Assembly (NCBI RefSeq): GCF_030053135.1
Contig: NZ_CP125652.1
Span: 4,520,501-4,584,500, forward strand
Origin: Rhizobium sp. BT04
Lineage (GTDB): Bacteria; Pseudomonadota; Alphaproteobacteria; Rhizobiales; Rhizobiaceae
Direction: 5' to 3'
Length of the DNA stretch: 64,000 bases
The position numbers and the translations under genes are program-made. The notes beneath the pieces were generated by a model. The model ran no database searches and was not told the DNA's origin. It was given only the letters and a program-made list of their open reading frames with translations. Of this stretch, positions 20,518 through 29,492 are shown piece by piece (positions within the stretch are counted from its first letter, which is position 1; every line of letters begins with the position of its first letter).

Positions 20518-21695
20518 TGGGCCGCATCCCTGCCGGTCCTGCCGGTAGCCGCAAGCAGCCTTTCCTGCATTCGTCTCCAGAAAGACGACATCCGGTCCCG
20601 AAGGAACGACGGCATGGCCAGTCGTTTGTGCAGGCCGAGGAAGACGATCGAGATGATGCTGCTGACGATCGGGATGGCGTAGAGGACGGCGATATATTCA
20701 GGATCGGTGTCGATCTGATTGGCCGCGTAGAAAGCCGCCCATCTGAGCGCGAAGGCATAGGCGAGCGCGCTCACCATCGGATGCAGCCGCGCTTCACGGT
20801 GCGAGCGCGCATCGCCGGCGATCGCCAGGGAAAACAGGGCAAAGACGACAGGCAGGATCCAGTCCGTCAGCCGGCGATGCAGTTCGGCGCGATAGCTCTG
20901 CGGCCGGATCGTATAGTCCTTGTCGGCTGGATCCGGATTGAGCAGGAACCACAGGTCACGGTCGCTGGCGCGCAGCGTCGCCTGGCCGCGATTCTCGGTC
21001 ATGTCGGAGAGGTCGAAGGAATAGGAATCGAAATTGATCACCGAGACGTTGCCGTCAGGCGTTTTGCGGTGCACTTCGCCCTCATGCATGATCAGCGTCG
21101 TGCCCGTATCGTCGACGGCGCCTTCCTTCGCATAATAGATCAGCTCGTAGGCCGGGTCGCGCTCGTCGGCGACGAAAAGCCCCTTCAGCATGCGCCCGGC
21201 CATTCGCTTCGAGATCTGCACATAAAGGCCTTCGTCAAGCTTGCGGAAGGTCTTTTCTTCGATCACCGAAGAGAGCAGGTCGGCATAGGTCTCGGCGATC
21301 ATCTGGCGCACGACGGTTTTTGCGCGCGGCTCGACGACGTTGTCGACGAAGAAGGAAAACACGCTGACGACGGCCGCAAGCAGCAGGATCGGGCGGGTCA
21401 GCACGCTGCGCCTGGCTCCGGCGGCGTCGATGACGGTGAGTTCCGAATCGTTGTTCATCGTCGTCAGCGTCTGGGTGATCGCGATAACGAGGGCGAAGGG
21501 CAGGACAACAGGAATGATCGACGGCAGGATCATCGTCGCGAGCTTGGCGAACGAGCCGATCGACTGGCCGCTGTCGGTGACCAGGTTGATGCGCTGCAGA
21601 ACCTGTGTCGTCCAAATGATCGCCAGAACGGGCAGGAGCGCCACGAGAAACATCTGGCCGACGCGCCGCAATATGTATGTCTCGAGTAGTTTCAT
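20514..21695 (-). CDS. lptF: LPS export ABC transporter permease LptF
   Basis: Partner of LptG. 393 residues from ATG 21695 (MKLLETYILRRVGQMFLVAL); the upstream extension to 21776 lacks conservation-like sequence and is rejected. Architecture is the LptF/G type: membrane helices at both ends and a periplasmic domain between. C-terminal part contains LTDWILPVVFALFSLAIAGD. Overlaps lptG by up to 4 bases. A strong -35 TTGACA lies upstream at 21787-21782, but the matching -10 is poor. Confidence 0.94.
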   Translation of the reverse strand: MKLLETYILRRVGQMFLVALLPVLAIIWTTQVLQRINLVTDSGQSIGSFAKLATMILPSIIPVVLPFALVIAITQTLTTMNNDSELTVIDAAGARRSVLTRPILLLAAVVSVFSFFVDNVVEPRAKTVVRQMIAETYADLLSSVIEEKTFRKLDEGLYVQISKRMAGRMLKGLFVADERDPAYELIYYAKEGAVDDTGTTLIMHEGEVHRKTPDGNVSVINFDSYSFDLSDMTENRGQATLRASDRDLWFLLNPDPADKDYTIRPQSYRAELHRRLTDWILPVVFALFSLAIAGDARSHREARLHPMVSALAYAFALRWAAFYAANQIDTDPEYIAVLYAIPIVSSIISIVFLGLHKRLAMPSFLRDRMSSFWRRMQERLLAATGRTGRDAAQ

Positions 21696-21795
21696 GCCTG
21701 CCCTTGAAAGCACCTGCACGCCCAAATGGCTTTGCAGGAGAATCCCTCTACGCTCTTTGTCGTGCTTTTGCGACAAGCTGGTGTCAAAAATTCAT

Positions 21796-22566
21796 TCAAT
21801 TTTCAGAATTTTTTTGAGGCTGTTGCGACTCAGTTAACGCCAGCAAGGCGGCGAAGACGACAAGCGACGAAAGCCATCCGAGAACGACGTCGGAGAGGTA
21901 GTGCGCGCCGAAGGATAGCCGCATCGCCGGTGTGAGGATCGAGATCGCCGCCACGGGTGCTGCCAGTGCATAACGCAGGGATTTGGGAACGAAGAGCAGA
22001 AGGCAGAATAGCCAGCCGGCGCTCGCTGCCTCGCCTGAGATGAACGAGCAGTTCGAAACGCATTTTCCGGCAAGCGAACCGGCCTCGACGAAATGCAGCG
22101 CACCGCCGAAAATGTCCGTCTGTATCGGCCGCGGCCGACCCCAATGTTCCTTCAGGATCACGTTGACGAGCAGCACGGGGCCGATCAGCAGCGTTCCGAG
22201 GGCGACTTTCAGCTTGTTCGCCCGGTCGGCGTTGAAGGTCGCGCCATGCTGCTGGTAGCATTCGATGAGTTTCCACAGCATCACGATCGCCACGACATAG
22301 GGCAGGCGGAAGAACACGGTGCGCAGCAGGTCGAAGGTCGCGACGTCGCGGTAGGGAAAGCCGCCGCAGATGCTGCCGGCGGCAGTCGTATCGCAATCTG
22401 CACTGACGAAAAAAAGCTGGGAAAAATAGATGTCTATCCCGGGGAAGGCGCGAAAGACGGCAAGCAGCCCCCACCACGTCCAGAACAGCAGCATGGATAC
22501 ACCGAAAGTCGTTTTCGGCAGGCGGATTGCCAGGCCCCGCCGTGGATTTTTCGGAAAAATTGTCAA
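21796..22566 (-). CDS. PAP2-family membrane phosphatase, possible lipid A phosphatase
   Basis: 256 residues from a TTG; an internal ATG at 22494 would give 232, and the start is uncertain. About six membrane segments. The lipid phosphatase signature is present but altered: motif 1 K139-x6-R146-P147 (KEHWGRPRP); motif 2 CSFISGEA where the usual PSGH has Ile for Pro and Glu179 for His; motif 3 R216-x5-H222-x3-D226 (RLSFGAHYLSD). Its position upstream of lptF, 100 bases away and in the same direction, suggests a role in LPS or undecaprenyl-phosphate metabolism. R. etli and R. leguminosarum remove lipid A phosphates with LpxE and LpxF, which belong to this superfamily; I cannot tell which, if either, this is. 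Confidence 0.7.
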   Translation of the reverse strand: MTIFPKNPRRGLAIRLPKTTFGVSMLLFWTWWGLLAVFRAFPGIDIYFSQLFFVSADCDTTAAGSICGGFPYRDVATFDLLRTVFFRLPYVVAIVMLWKLIECYQQHGATFNADRANKLKVALGTLLIGPVLLVNVILKEHWGRPRPIQTDIFGGALHFVEAGSLAGKCVSNCSFISGEAASAGWLFCLLLFVPKSLRYALAAPVAAISILTPAMRLSFGAHYLSDVVLGWLSSLVVFAALLALTESQQPQKNSEN

Positions 22567-22709
22567 CGCGAATATCTACGAAACTGACGAAAACAGGAGG
22601 GCCGTGATGGCCGCGGGGGACCATAACAATTGTCGCCAGCCATTGACAGACCCGCCAAACGCGAAATTATCCGCCAGGGACGGATTTCAAGAATCCCAGC
22701 GGAGAAGAC

Positions 22710-24200
22710 ATGTCAGCTAAGTTCGAAATTTCATTCTCAAAGTCGGCAAAGCTCAATGGCGGCCTGGCGATCTTGTTGAGGACCATAGACTCCGACAGTC
22801 CTGCGGGCGCCGAAACAGTCGATCCGGCCGGTGTGATCGCCAAGGCTGCCAGGATCGCCCGGTTCTCCGCGAAATCCATGAGCGTGCTCGATATTGTCGC
22901 CCCGGAAGGCGCGTCCGTCGAGCGCATCGTCGTCGTCGGGCTTGGCAAGGCCGCCGGCCTCACCACCCATGATTGGTTGAAGGCCGGCGGTACTGCGGCG
23001 GCGAGAATCAAGAATACCGACAAGGCCGCCGTCTTCATCGACGTGCCTGGTCTCGAGACAAGCGCGCGGGCGGCCGCCGATTTCGCCCTCGGCATGCTGC
23101 TGCGCGCCTATAGCTTCGATACCTACAAGACGAAGAAGGGTGACGACGAGGAAAAGCCGGCGAAGTCGGTCAAGGTGACGATCGTCACGGCCGATCCGGG
23201 TGCTGCCAAGAAGGCGTTTGCCGATTCCGAAGCGATCGCTAGCGGCGTCAATCTTGCCCGCGACCTCGTCAACGAACCGCCGAACGTGCTCGGCCCCGTC
23301 GAGTTCGCCGCCAAGGCGAAGGAGCTGGAAAAGCTCGGCGTCGAAGTGGAAATCCTGACCGAGAAGGAGATGCGCCGTCTTGGCATGGGCGCCCTTCTCG
23401 GCGTCGCCCAAGGCTCGGTGCGCCCGCCGCGCCTGGCGGTCATGCAGTGGAAAGGCGGCAAGGGCAAGGATCGTCCCATCGCCTTCATCGGCAAGGGTGT
23501 CGTTTTCGATACCGGCGGCATTTCGATCAAGCCGGCCGCCGGCATGGAGGACATGAAGGGCGATATGGGCGGTGCTGCAGCCGTCACCGGCCTCATGCAC
23601 GTGCTCGCCGCCCGCAAAGCCGCCGTCAATGCCGTCGGCATCATCGGCCTGGTCGAGAACATGCCTGACGGCAACGCCCAGCGTCCGGGCGACATCGTCA
23701 CCTCGATGTCCGGCCAGACGATCGAGGTGATCAATACCGATGCCGAAGGCCGCCTCGTGCTCTGCGATGCCCTCTGGTACTGCAATGATCGTTTCAATCC
23801 GCAGTTCATGATCAATCTCGCCACGCTGACCGGCGCGATCGTCGTGGCGCTCGGCAATGTGCATGCCGGTCTGTTCTCCAATGACGACCAGCTTTCCGCT
23901 CAGCTGACGGCAGCCGGCCTTTCCACGAACGAGAAGCTCTGGCGCATGCCGCTCGGCAAGGACTACGACAAGCTGATCGACAGCAAGTTCGCCGACATGA
24001 AGAACACCGGCGGCCGACAGGCCGGCTCGATCACCGCGGCGCATTTCCTCAAGCGTTTCGTCCAGGATACGCCCTGGGCGCATCTCGATATCGCCGGCAC
24101 GGCGATGGGCTCGCCGCAGGATGAGATAAACCAGTCCTGGGGTTCCGGTTTCGGCGTGCGCCTGCTCGACGAGCTCGTTCGCGCCCATTATGAATCCTGA
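22710..24200 (+). CDS. pepA: Leucyl aminopeptidase
   Basis: Dizinc (M17) aminopeptidase, 496 residues. Variable N-terminal domain, then the catalytic domain from about residue 180 with [20 protein letters not shown] and the signature [10 protein letters not shown]; the end [14 protein letters not shown] is typical. RBS GCGGAGAAG precedes ATG 22710. PepA in some bacteria also binds DNA; nothing here bears on that. Overlaps holC by one base (TGATG). Confidence 0.95.
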   Translation: MSAKFEISFSKSAKLNGGLAILLRTIDSDSPAGAETVDPAGVIAKAARIARFSAKSMSVLDIVAPEGASVERIVVVGLGKAAGLTTHDWLKAGGTAAARIKNTDKAAVFIDVPGLETSARAAADFALGMLLRAYSFDTYKTKKGDDEEKPAKSVKVTIVTADPGAAKKAFADSEAIASGVNLARDLVNEPPNVLGPVEFAAKAKELEKLGVEVEILTEKEMRRLGMGALLGVAQGSVRPPRLAVMQWKGGKGKDRPIAFIGKGVVFDTGGISIKPAAGMEDMKGDMGGAAAVTGLMHVLAARKAAVNAVGIIGLVENMPDGNAQRPGDIVTSMSGQTIEVINTDAEGRLVLCDALWYCNDRFNPQFMINLATLTGAIVVALGNVHAGLFSNDDQLSAQLTAAGLSTNEKLWRMPLGKDYDKLIDSKFADMKNTGGRQAGSITAAHFLKRFVQDTPWAHLDIAGTAMGSPQDEINQSWGSGFGVRLLDELVRAHYES

Positions 24201-24649
24201 TGACCGACGTTCTCTTTTATCATCTGACCGAAACCAGGCTGGAAGACGCGCTGCCGCCGCTGATCGACAAAAGCGTCGAGCGCGGCTGGCGCGTTGCCGT
24301 CCAGACGCGTGAGCCGGCGCGGCGCGATGCTCTTGATCAGCATCTTTGGACGTTTCGCGAGGAAAGCTTCCTGCCGCACGGCACCGACGAGAGCGATTTC
24401 GCCGAAAGCCAGCCGGTGCTTCTGACGGTGACATCGGACAATGCCAATGCGGCGACCGTGCGTTTCATCATCGACGGCGCCGAGCCGCCGCCGGTCGATG
24501 CCTATCAGCGCATCGTCTTCATGTTCGACGGCCACGACCAGGAGCAGTTGGAGGCGGCCCGTGCGCAATGGAAGAGGCTGAAAGGCGAGGGGCATAACCT
24601 CACCTATTGGCAGCAGACGCCGGAGGGGCGGTGGGAGAAGAAGGCGTAG
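24200..24649 (+). CDS. holC: DNA polymerase III chi subunit
   Basis: 149 residues beginning [20 protein letters not shown], the usual chi N-terminus, with the conserved VAVQTREPARRDALDQHLWTF (first part) and ADVNAATV-like strand region followed by VFMFDGHDQEQLE. Chi links SSB to the clamp loader. Start codon overlaps the pepA stop, and pepA-holC is a common pair in proteobacteria. Confidence 0.92.
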   Translation: MTDVLFYHLTETRLEDALPPLIDKSVERGWRVAVQTREPARRDALDQHLWTFREESFLPHGTDESDFAESQPVLLTVTSDNANAATVRFIIDGAEPPPVDAYQRIVFMFDGHDQEQLEAARAQWKRLKGEGHNLTYWQQTPEGRWEKKA

Positions 24650-24661
24650 AGCTTTTCTTTC

Positions 24662-24690
24662 GTCGAGGCAGAAGACGCTACTGCCTCGAC
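24662..24690. terminator. Perfect hairpin between holC and a convergent lipoprotein gene
   Basis: 10-bp perfect stem GTCGAGGCAG / CTGCCTCGAC with a 9-base loop, lying between the convergent stops and overlapping the end of the lipoprotein gene. The lack of a strong U-run on either side leaves it as a probable bidirectional terminator or transcript stabiliser. Confidence 0.5.
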
Positions 24691-25181
24691 CCTTTGTCGT
24701 CGTCGAGGTTCGTCAGGATATTGAGTGGCACGATCCCTGCCGCACCTTCCGAGGCGTTGAGCGCCTCCACCGCCAGAACCCAATCTCCCTGTGGACTGAC
24801 GAAAGCGAAGGCCCATGCCCTGTCAGCAAAGGTGCTCACCGGGATTTCCGCCCAGCCCGCTTGATGGGCAAGGCGTTCGGCATAATAGGCCTTGATGGCC
24901 TGCGGGTCGGTGGTGCTGGCGAGATTGCGCGAAAGGACACGCACGGATTTCTCTCCAAACCGCCCTTCCAGTTGGTCCAGGATCTTGCGGGTAGCCTGCC
25001 AGTCCTGAGCATGGGTTGCCGATCCGAACGAATATTCCTCCGATCGGGAAACGCCGGGCGCGTCAGGAGGGATGGCGGGCTTGTCGTCCGAACACCCAGC
25101 AAGACTGGCAAGCGGCACCAGAACGGCGCCGATCGCCAAGCTGCGGAAAAATCGACCCTTGCGGCGGGTTTTGATGCTCAT
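24678..25181 (-). CDS. Hypothetical lipoprotein
   Basis: 167 residues. A basic N-terminus (MSIKTRRKGRFFRS) and a hydrophobic segment end in the lipobox LASLAGC, so Cys29 is the probable lipidation site and the protein likely sits in the envelope. The mature part has no motif I recognise; it contains LDQLEGRFGEKSVRVLSRNL and a C-terminal WVLAVEALNASEGAAGIVPL. Convergent with holC and upstream of nothing on its strand. Function unknown. Confidence 0.7.
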   Translation of the reverse strand: MSIKTRRKGRFFRSLAIGAVLVPLASLAGCSDDKPAIPPDAPGVSRSEEYSFGSATHAQDWQATRKILDQLEGRFGEKSVRVLSRNLASTTDPQAIKAYYAERLAHQAGWAEIPVSTFADRAWAFAFVSPQGDWVLAVEALNASEGAAGIVPLNILTNLDDDKGSRQ

Positions 25182-25311
25182 GTGCGGAGCCCCCGGAAAC
25201 AGCTGTACGTCTGCAAGTCTTGCCGCTTTCTACAACGGCATGACGACAATACCAAACGACATATGTCTCGCTGTTTCCCGCTGGCGCATCCGAAAGCCAG
25301 GTTAAACAGGC

Positions 25312-25339
25312 CGTTGCCCGTCACGCTTGACGGGCAATT
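25312..25339 (-). terminator. Hairpin after the sugar dehydrogenase gene
   Basis: 10-bp perfect stem TTGCCCGTCA / TGACGGGCAA with a 4-base loop (25314-25337), 27 bases beyond the dehydrogenase stop. No long U-run, so called on stem strength and position. Confidence 0.5.
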
Positions 25340-25363
25340 CCTCGGGCAAAAGCTGCCGGCGGC

Positions 25364-26290
25364 TCAGTCGTGGAAGGCTTCCACGAATTTCCGCTTACCG
25401 AGCATGAAGGCGTCGGCGACGTGACGCAGCGGCGCGACATCGACATCCGATGTGCCGGCCTTGATGATTTCGGCGAAGCGGTGGTAGAGCGAGGGATATT
25501 CCTGCTCCGGCTCGGCAAAGGTCAGCTTACCGTCGATCGAAAGCTTGGCGCCGCCCTCGGAAAGCACCATCTGGCCGGCTGCCGTTTCCGCGATGATGTC
25601 CCAGCTCTGCTTGCCGGTCTGGCGCCAGTCGAATTCGGCATGCACCGGCAGGCCGTCGGCATTGCGGAAATGGATGTCGGCCGCGATCGGCGCATCGCGG
25701 TTGTCGGGAAATTCGAGCACGGCCTCGGTGATGAAGATCGGCCGCGGCAGAATATGGGTGACGATCGACAATGCGTTGATGCCGGGATCGAAAACCCCGA
25801 GGCCGCCGGCCTGCCAGATCCAATCCTGGTTCGGATGCCAGTGGCGGACATCCTCCTTCCAGATCACATGCACGCTTTTGATCGTGGTTGCGGCAAGAAA
25901 CGCCTTGGCGGCCTCGACGGCCGGCGCATAGCGCGAATGCCAGCTGGCAAAGAGCGAGGCGCCCTGCTTGCTGGCAAGCGCCTCGAGATCGGCGACTTCG
26001 CTGAGCGTCGCACCGGGCGGCTTTTCCAGGAAGACATGCTTGCCGGCGACGAGCGCCTTATAGGCTGCCTCGTAGCGATATTGCGGCGGCATGCAGAGCG
26101 AGACGGCATCGATCGAGGGCTCGGCGTCGAGCATCGCCTCGATCGTCGTATAGCTGTTGACGCCTTCGACCGTGCCGTGGCGGCTTGCCGTGGCGGCGAG
26201 CTTGAAATCCGGGTTCTTGGCGATAGAAGGAAGGTGCTGGTCGCGGACGATCTTGCCGACGCCGACGATGGCGAGGTTGATAGGAGACAT
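25364..26290 (-). CDS. Gfo/Idh/MocA oxidoreductase, D-galactose (L-arabinose) 1-dehydrogenase type
   Basis: 308 residues. N-terminal NAD(P) fold with VGVGKIVRDQHLPSIAKN, then FLEKPPGATLSE with the EKP motif of the family; the second half carries the substrate-binding sheet. The N-terminal QHLPSIAKNPDF and WHSRYAPAVEAAK resemble the bacterial D-galactose/L-arabinose 1-dehydrogenases, which open oxidative non-phosphorylating sugar pathways. No other gene of such a pathway is adjacent, so substrate choice rests on family resemblance only. Single gene on the minus strand, 118 bases after the peptidase gene. Confidence 0.75.
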   Translation of the reverse strand: MSPINLAIVGVGKIVRDQHLPSIAKNPDFKLAATASRHGTVEGVNSYTTIEAMLDAEPSIDAVSLCMPPQYRYEAAYKALVAGKHVFLEKPPGATLSEVADLEALASKQGASLFASWHSRYAPAVEAAKAFLAATTIKSVHVIWKEDVRHWHPNQDWIWQAGGLGVFDPGINALSIVTHILPRPIFITEAVLEFPDNRDAPIAADIHFRNADGLPVHAEFDWRQTGKQSWDIIAETAAGQMVLSEGGAKLSIDGKLTFAEPEQEYPSLYHRFAEIIKAGTSDVDVAPLRHVADAFMLGKRKFVEAFHD

Positions 26291-26408
26291 GGTTTCGCTC
26301 GAGTCTGTTTTAAAAAGTATGATTTATTGAGCCTGTTTGTAGCAGAAAGAGTCGCGCCGACAAGCTCTCCTCCTCCATTCTGTTGCATCCTAGCGCATGA
26401 TGGTCCGT

Positions 26409-28451
26409 CTACCTCATGATAGTTTGGCGAAGGAAGCTGTAACCCATCGCCGCGCGGGCGGCGCGCTCCTCGGAATTGCCGTCGCCGCCATGCCCCCCCG
26501 AGCCGAATTCATGAAAGAGCGGCCGGTGTCCTGCCTCTTCCAGCCGGGCGGCAAAGCGGCGCGCATGCGACGGATGCACGCGGTCGTCATTGGCGGAGCT
26601 TTCGATATAGATCGGCGGATAGGCAACCTCCGTTGCCGGCCTGACATTGTGAAGCGGCGAATAGCCGAGCATGAAATCCCGGTCTTCCGGCATCTCGGGA
26701 TCGCCATATTCATCCATCCAGGCCTGTCCTGCGCTGAACAGGTGGAAGCGTATCATGTCGAGCACCGGCACCTGGCACCAGACGGCGCCGAAATCCTGTG
26801 GGTAACGCGTCAGCATCACCCCGGTCAGCAGGCCGCCATTGCTGCCGCCCTGGCAGGCGATTCGTGACGGCACGGTGTAGCCGCGGGCGACGAGGTCGCG
26901 GGCGATGGCGACGAAATCGGCAAACGCCCGGTCGCGCCCATGCCGCTTGGCGCTGCTATACCAGTCGGGGCCGAATTCGCCGCCGCCGCGGATATAGGCC
27001 TGCACATAGGCGCCGCCTTGCTCCAGCCAGCGTCCGGTCACGCCGGAATAGTTCGGCGATAGCGAAACATCGAAGCCGCCATAGCCGTACAGCAGCACCG
27101 GCAGCGCGCCCTTGATCCACTGCTTCGGCAGGACCAGCCGGTACGCAACCCTGGTTCCGTCCTCGGAAACGGCCTCCAGCAGTTCGGATGACATATCGGT
27201 CGCATCGAAATAGCGCGGCGCTGCGGCGACGAAAATCGGCTCGGCCTCTCTGCTGCGATCCGACAGCTCGAGGCGGTAACAGGCCGGAGGCTGCAGGAAG
27301 CCTTGACCGATGATGCAGAGCGTATCGTCGCCAAGATGCAGATCGGCATGAAGCGGCCTGAAATGAGCTGTCTGCATGTCCGCCGGCAGGCCGATCTCGC
27401 GCTGTTCGGCATCGGGCCTCGTCAGGTCCAGCACCATGAGACGCGGCCGCAGCCGATCGGAGATGATGAAGACACACCACTCGCGCATCAGCATCATCTG
27501 CGAGATCGCCTGGCCCTCGCTGGGCTGAAACAGGATCCGCTCCGGCCCGAGCACTGTTGTCTCCGAGCTGGGATCGAAACGCTGCAGCACGAGGCTGCCT
27601 GTCGCGACGCGCTCGTCCGTCTTAGCCCGCCAGAGGCAATGATCGTGATTGAACTGGAAGTCCGCCTGCTCAGGCAGATCGATGCGCCGCCGCGCGCCGT
27701 CTTTGCCGATCAGGAACGCGCTCGAAACGCCGATCTCATGGGCGGCGACGAAAATATCGATCAGTCCGGCATCCGCCGAAGCGCCCCACAGGGCAGGGTC
27801 GATGACGAGATTGAAACCGTAAACGTCCTCGTCGGCGGCCTCGAACATGATGGCGGCCTCTTCCGGCCGCTGCCCGCGCTTCAATCGCCGCCCGACCCGC
27901 GGCCATCCCGAGCGGGTCGCCGAAAATCGGTCGATGGAACCGAAATAGCAGATCTCGTCGCGGCTCAGCCAATTGGCGTGCGAGCGCGCCGCCGGCGTAT
28001 CGAAACCGCCCTCGACGATCTGTTTGCTCTCGGCGTCGAATTCGAGCAGCCGGAGAAGGTCGGAGCCGCCGTCCGAAAGCGTAAGCAGCACCCGCGTCGG
28101 CTCCCACGGGCAGGTGACGGCGCCGCGCCAGTTCCAGCGCTTGCCTTCGCTCACGCAGAAGGCGTCGAGATCGAAGACCGGCTCCCAGGCGGCATCGGGC
28201 AGGGGCGCCTGGTCTGCGGGCAGGCGGAGCCAGACGCCGAGCGGATTGTCCTTGCTCTGCCGGAAATCGAACAGCCACGCGCCGCGGCGCATCGGGACGA
28301 TCAGCCTGTCCTGCCGCTCGATCAGCGCCTTGATCGCGTCGCGATCCCTGGCGAATTCCGGGGTTCGCAATGCCGCGTCGGAAAGCCCGTTGTGCTCGTC
28401 GATGAACTGGCGGGTGCGCGGATCCTCGTCCGTTTCGAGATGAAGGTTCAT
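26409..28451 (-). CDS. Prolyl oligopeptidase family serine peptidase (S9A)
   Basis: 680 residues: an N-terminal seven-bladed propeller (to about residue 400) then an alpha/beta-hydrolase domain. Catalytic Ser537 in CQGGSNGGLLTG, Asp in SSANDDRVHPSH (about 622), His654 in EFGSGGHGG. No signal peptide, so cytosolic. The N-terminal part has the D-R..L-(D/E)-R..-L-x-R-G spacing less clearly than canonical prolyl oligopeptidase, so substrate preference (proline or other) is not fixed. No operon partners: 66 bases separate it from the deacetylase gene on the same strand. Confidence 0.88.
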   Translation of the reverse strand: MNLHLETDEDPRTRQFIDEHNGLSDAALRTPEFARDRDAIKALIERQDRLIVPMRRGAWLFDFRQSKDNPLGVWLRLPADQAPLPDAAWEPVFDLDAFCVSEGKRWNWRGAVTCPWEPTRVLLTLSDGGSDLLRLLEFDAESKQIVEGGFDTPAARSHANWLSRDEICYFGSIDRFSATRSGWPRVGRRLKRGQRPEEAAIMFEAADEDVYGFNLVIDPALWGASADAGLIDIFVAAHEIGVSSAFLIGKDGARRRIDLPEQADFQFNHDHCLWRAKTDERVATGSLVLQRFDPSSETTVLGPERILFQPSEGQAISQMMLMREWCVFIISDRLRPRLMVLDLTRPDAEQREIGLPADMQTAHFRPLHADLHLGDDTLCIIGQGFLQPPACYRLELSDRSREAEPIFVAAAPRYFDATDMSSELLEAVSEDGTRVAYRLVLPKQWIKGALPVLLYGYGGFDVSLSPNYSGVTGRWLEQGGAYVQAYIRGGGEFGPDWYSSAKRHGRDRAFADFVAIARDLVARGYTVPSRIACQGGSNGGLLTGVMLTRYPQDFGAVWCQVPVLDMIRFHLFSAGQAWMDEYGDPEMPEDRDFMLGYSPLHNVRPATEVAYPPIYIESSANDDRVHPSHARRFAARLEEAGHRPLFHEFGSGGHGGDGNSEERAARAAMGYSFLRQTIMR

Positions 28452-28518
28452 GTCCGACCTGCCGCTTCCGTTGATGTCGCCAAGATCTAGGCAGCCGGTC
28501 CAGACTTGGCAACCCGCC

Positions 28519-29364
28519 TTAGCGGATCGTCACGAAATCGGCTGAGGCGAGGACGTTGTTCGGCACCGGCGTCTTCTTGAATTTCAGCGTCACCACCTTG
28601 TAGCCTTCGGCTTCGAGTTCCGAAAGCAGGGTCGGCAGCATCGTCGCCGTGCGTTTGTGAATGTCATGCATCAGGATGATGCCGCGGCCGCGCTTGTGCA
28701 GCAGATCCATCGTCCGCTGCGTCACGGAGGCCGGCGTTATGGCGAAATAGTCCTTGCTGTCGATATCGACATCCATGACCACCATTTCGCGCATGGCGAT
28801 CGCGGCGCGCAGCCTGTGGCTCTCGGCAAGATAGGGGAAGCGGAAGAAGGAGACATCGGTTCCCGTCGCCTTGGTCACCGCCAATTCGCCCTTGATCACC
28901 TCGGCCATCGCCGCGTCGAAATCAAGTGAACTCAAATTGGCGTGGTCATAGGTGTGACTGCCGATCGTGTTGCCGTCCTCCGCGACCTTGCGGGCCAGCG
29001 CCGGGTGCATTTCGGCCATTTCGCCGACCATCATGAAGGCGCCCTTGACGCCGAACTGGTCGAGGATTGCCAGCACCTTGTCGGTCCGGCCGGGGATCGG
29101 GCCGTCGTCGAAGCTTAGGATCACTTCCTTGTCCTGCAGCTTGAGATCGGCAAGCGAGGAAACCTCCAGCGTCCGCCCGGCCAGATGGTGCCAGCCGGTC
29201 ATGCGCGGCGGCGCATCGTCGCCGGAATAGGCAAGCTTCCGCCCCTCGGGTGCAATCACCGAGGAGGTCTTGATCGATGTGTCGGGCGGGGATTGTCTGG
29301 TGGTGCTGCAGGCCGAAAGGGTGGCCGTCAGGGCCATGCAGGACAGAACGAAAAAACGGTACAT
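28519..29364 (-). CDS. Polysaccharide deacetylase family lipoprotein (NodB domain)
   Basis: 281 residues. Signal peptide with lipobox (LTATLSAC, Cys19), a linker, then a NodB-homology domain: motif 1 ILSFDDGPIPG with the catalytic Asp and metal Asp, motif 2 GSHTYDHANL with the two metal His, then FRFPYLAE and late motif MDVDIDSKDY and IILMHDIH. All metal-binding residues are present, so it should be active on an acetylated sugar polymer, perhaps peptidoglycan or surface polysaccharide. It is not NodB: it is lipid-anchored, longer and chromosomal. Confidence 0.85.
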   Translation of the reverse strand: MYRFFVLSCMALTATLSACSTTRQSPPDTSIKTSSVIAPEGRKLAYSGDDAPPRMTGWHHLAGRTLEVSSLADLKLQDKEVILSFDDGPIPGRTDKVLAILDQFGVKGAFMMVGEMAEMHPALARKVAEDGNTIGSHTYDHANLSSLDFDAAMAEVIKGELAVTKATGTDVSFFRFPYLAESHRLRAAIAMREMVVMDVDIDSKDYFAITPASVTQRTMDLLHKRGRGIILMHDIHKRTATMLPTLLSELEAEGYKVVTLKFKKTPVPNNVLASADFVTIR

Positions 29365-29492
29365 GGAAAGGGCTCAACAAATCGGTAACGAATGTTGAGA
29401 CAACCTTTCGAATTATGGTTAACGATTGGTTGAGAGTGGCGGGAATTGTGCCGATCCGCGGCACTTCGCCACGCTTTATAAAAGGCCTGTGG

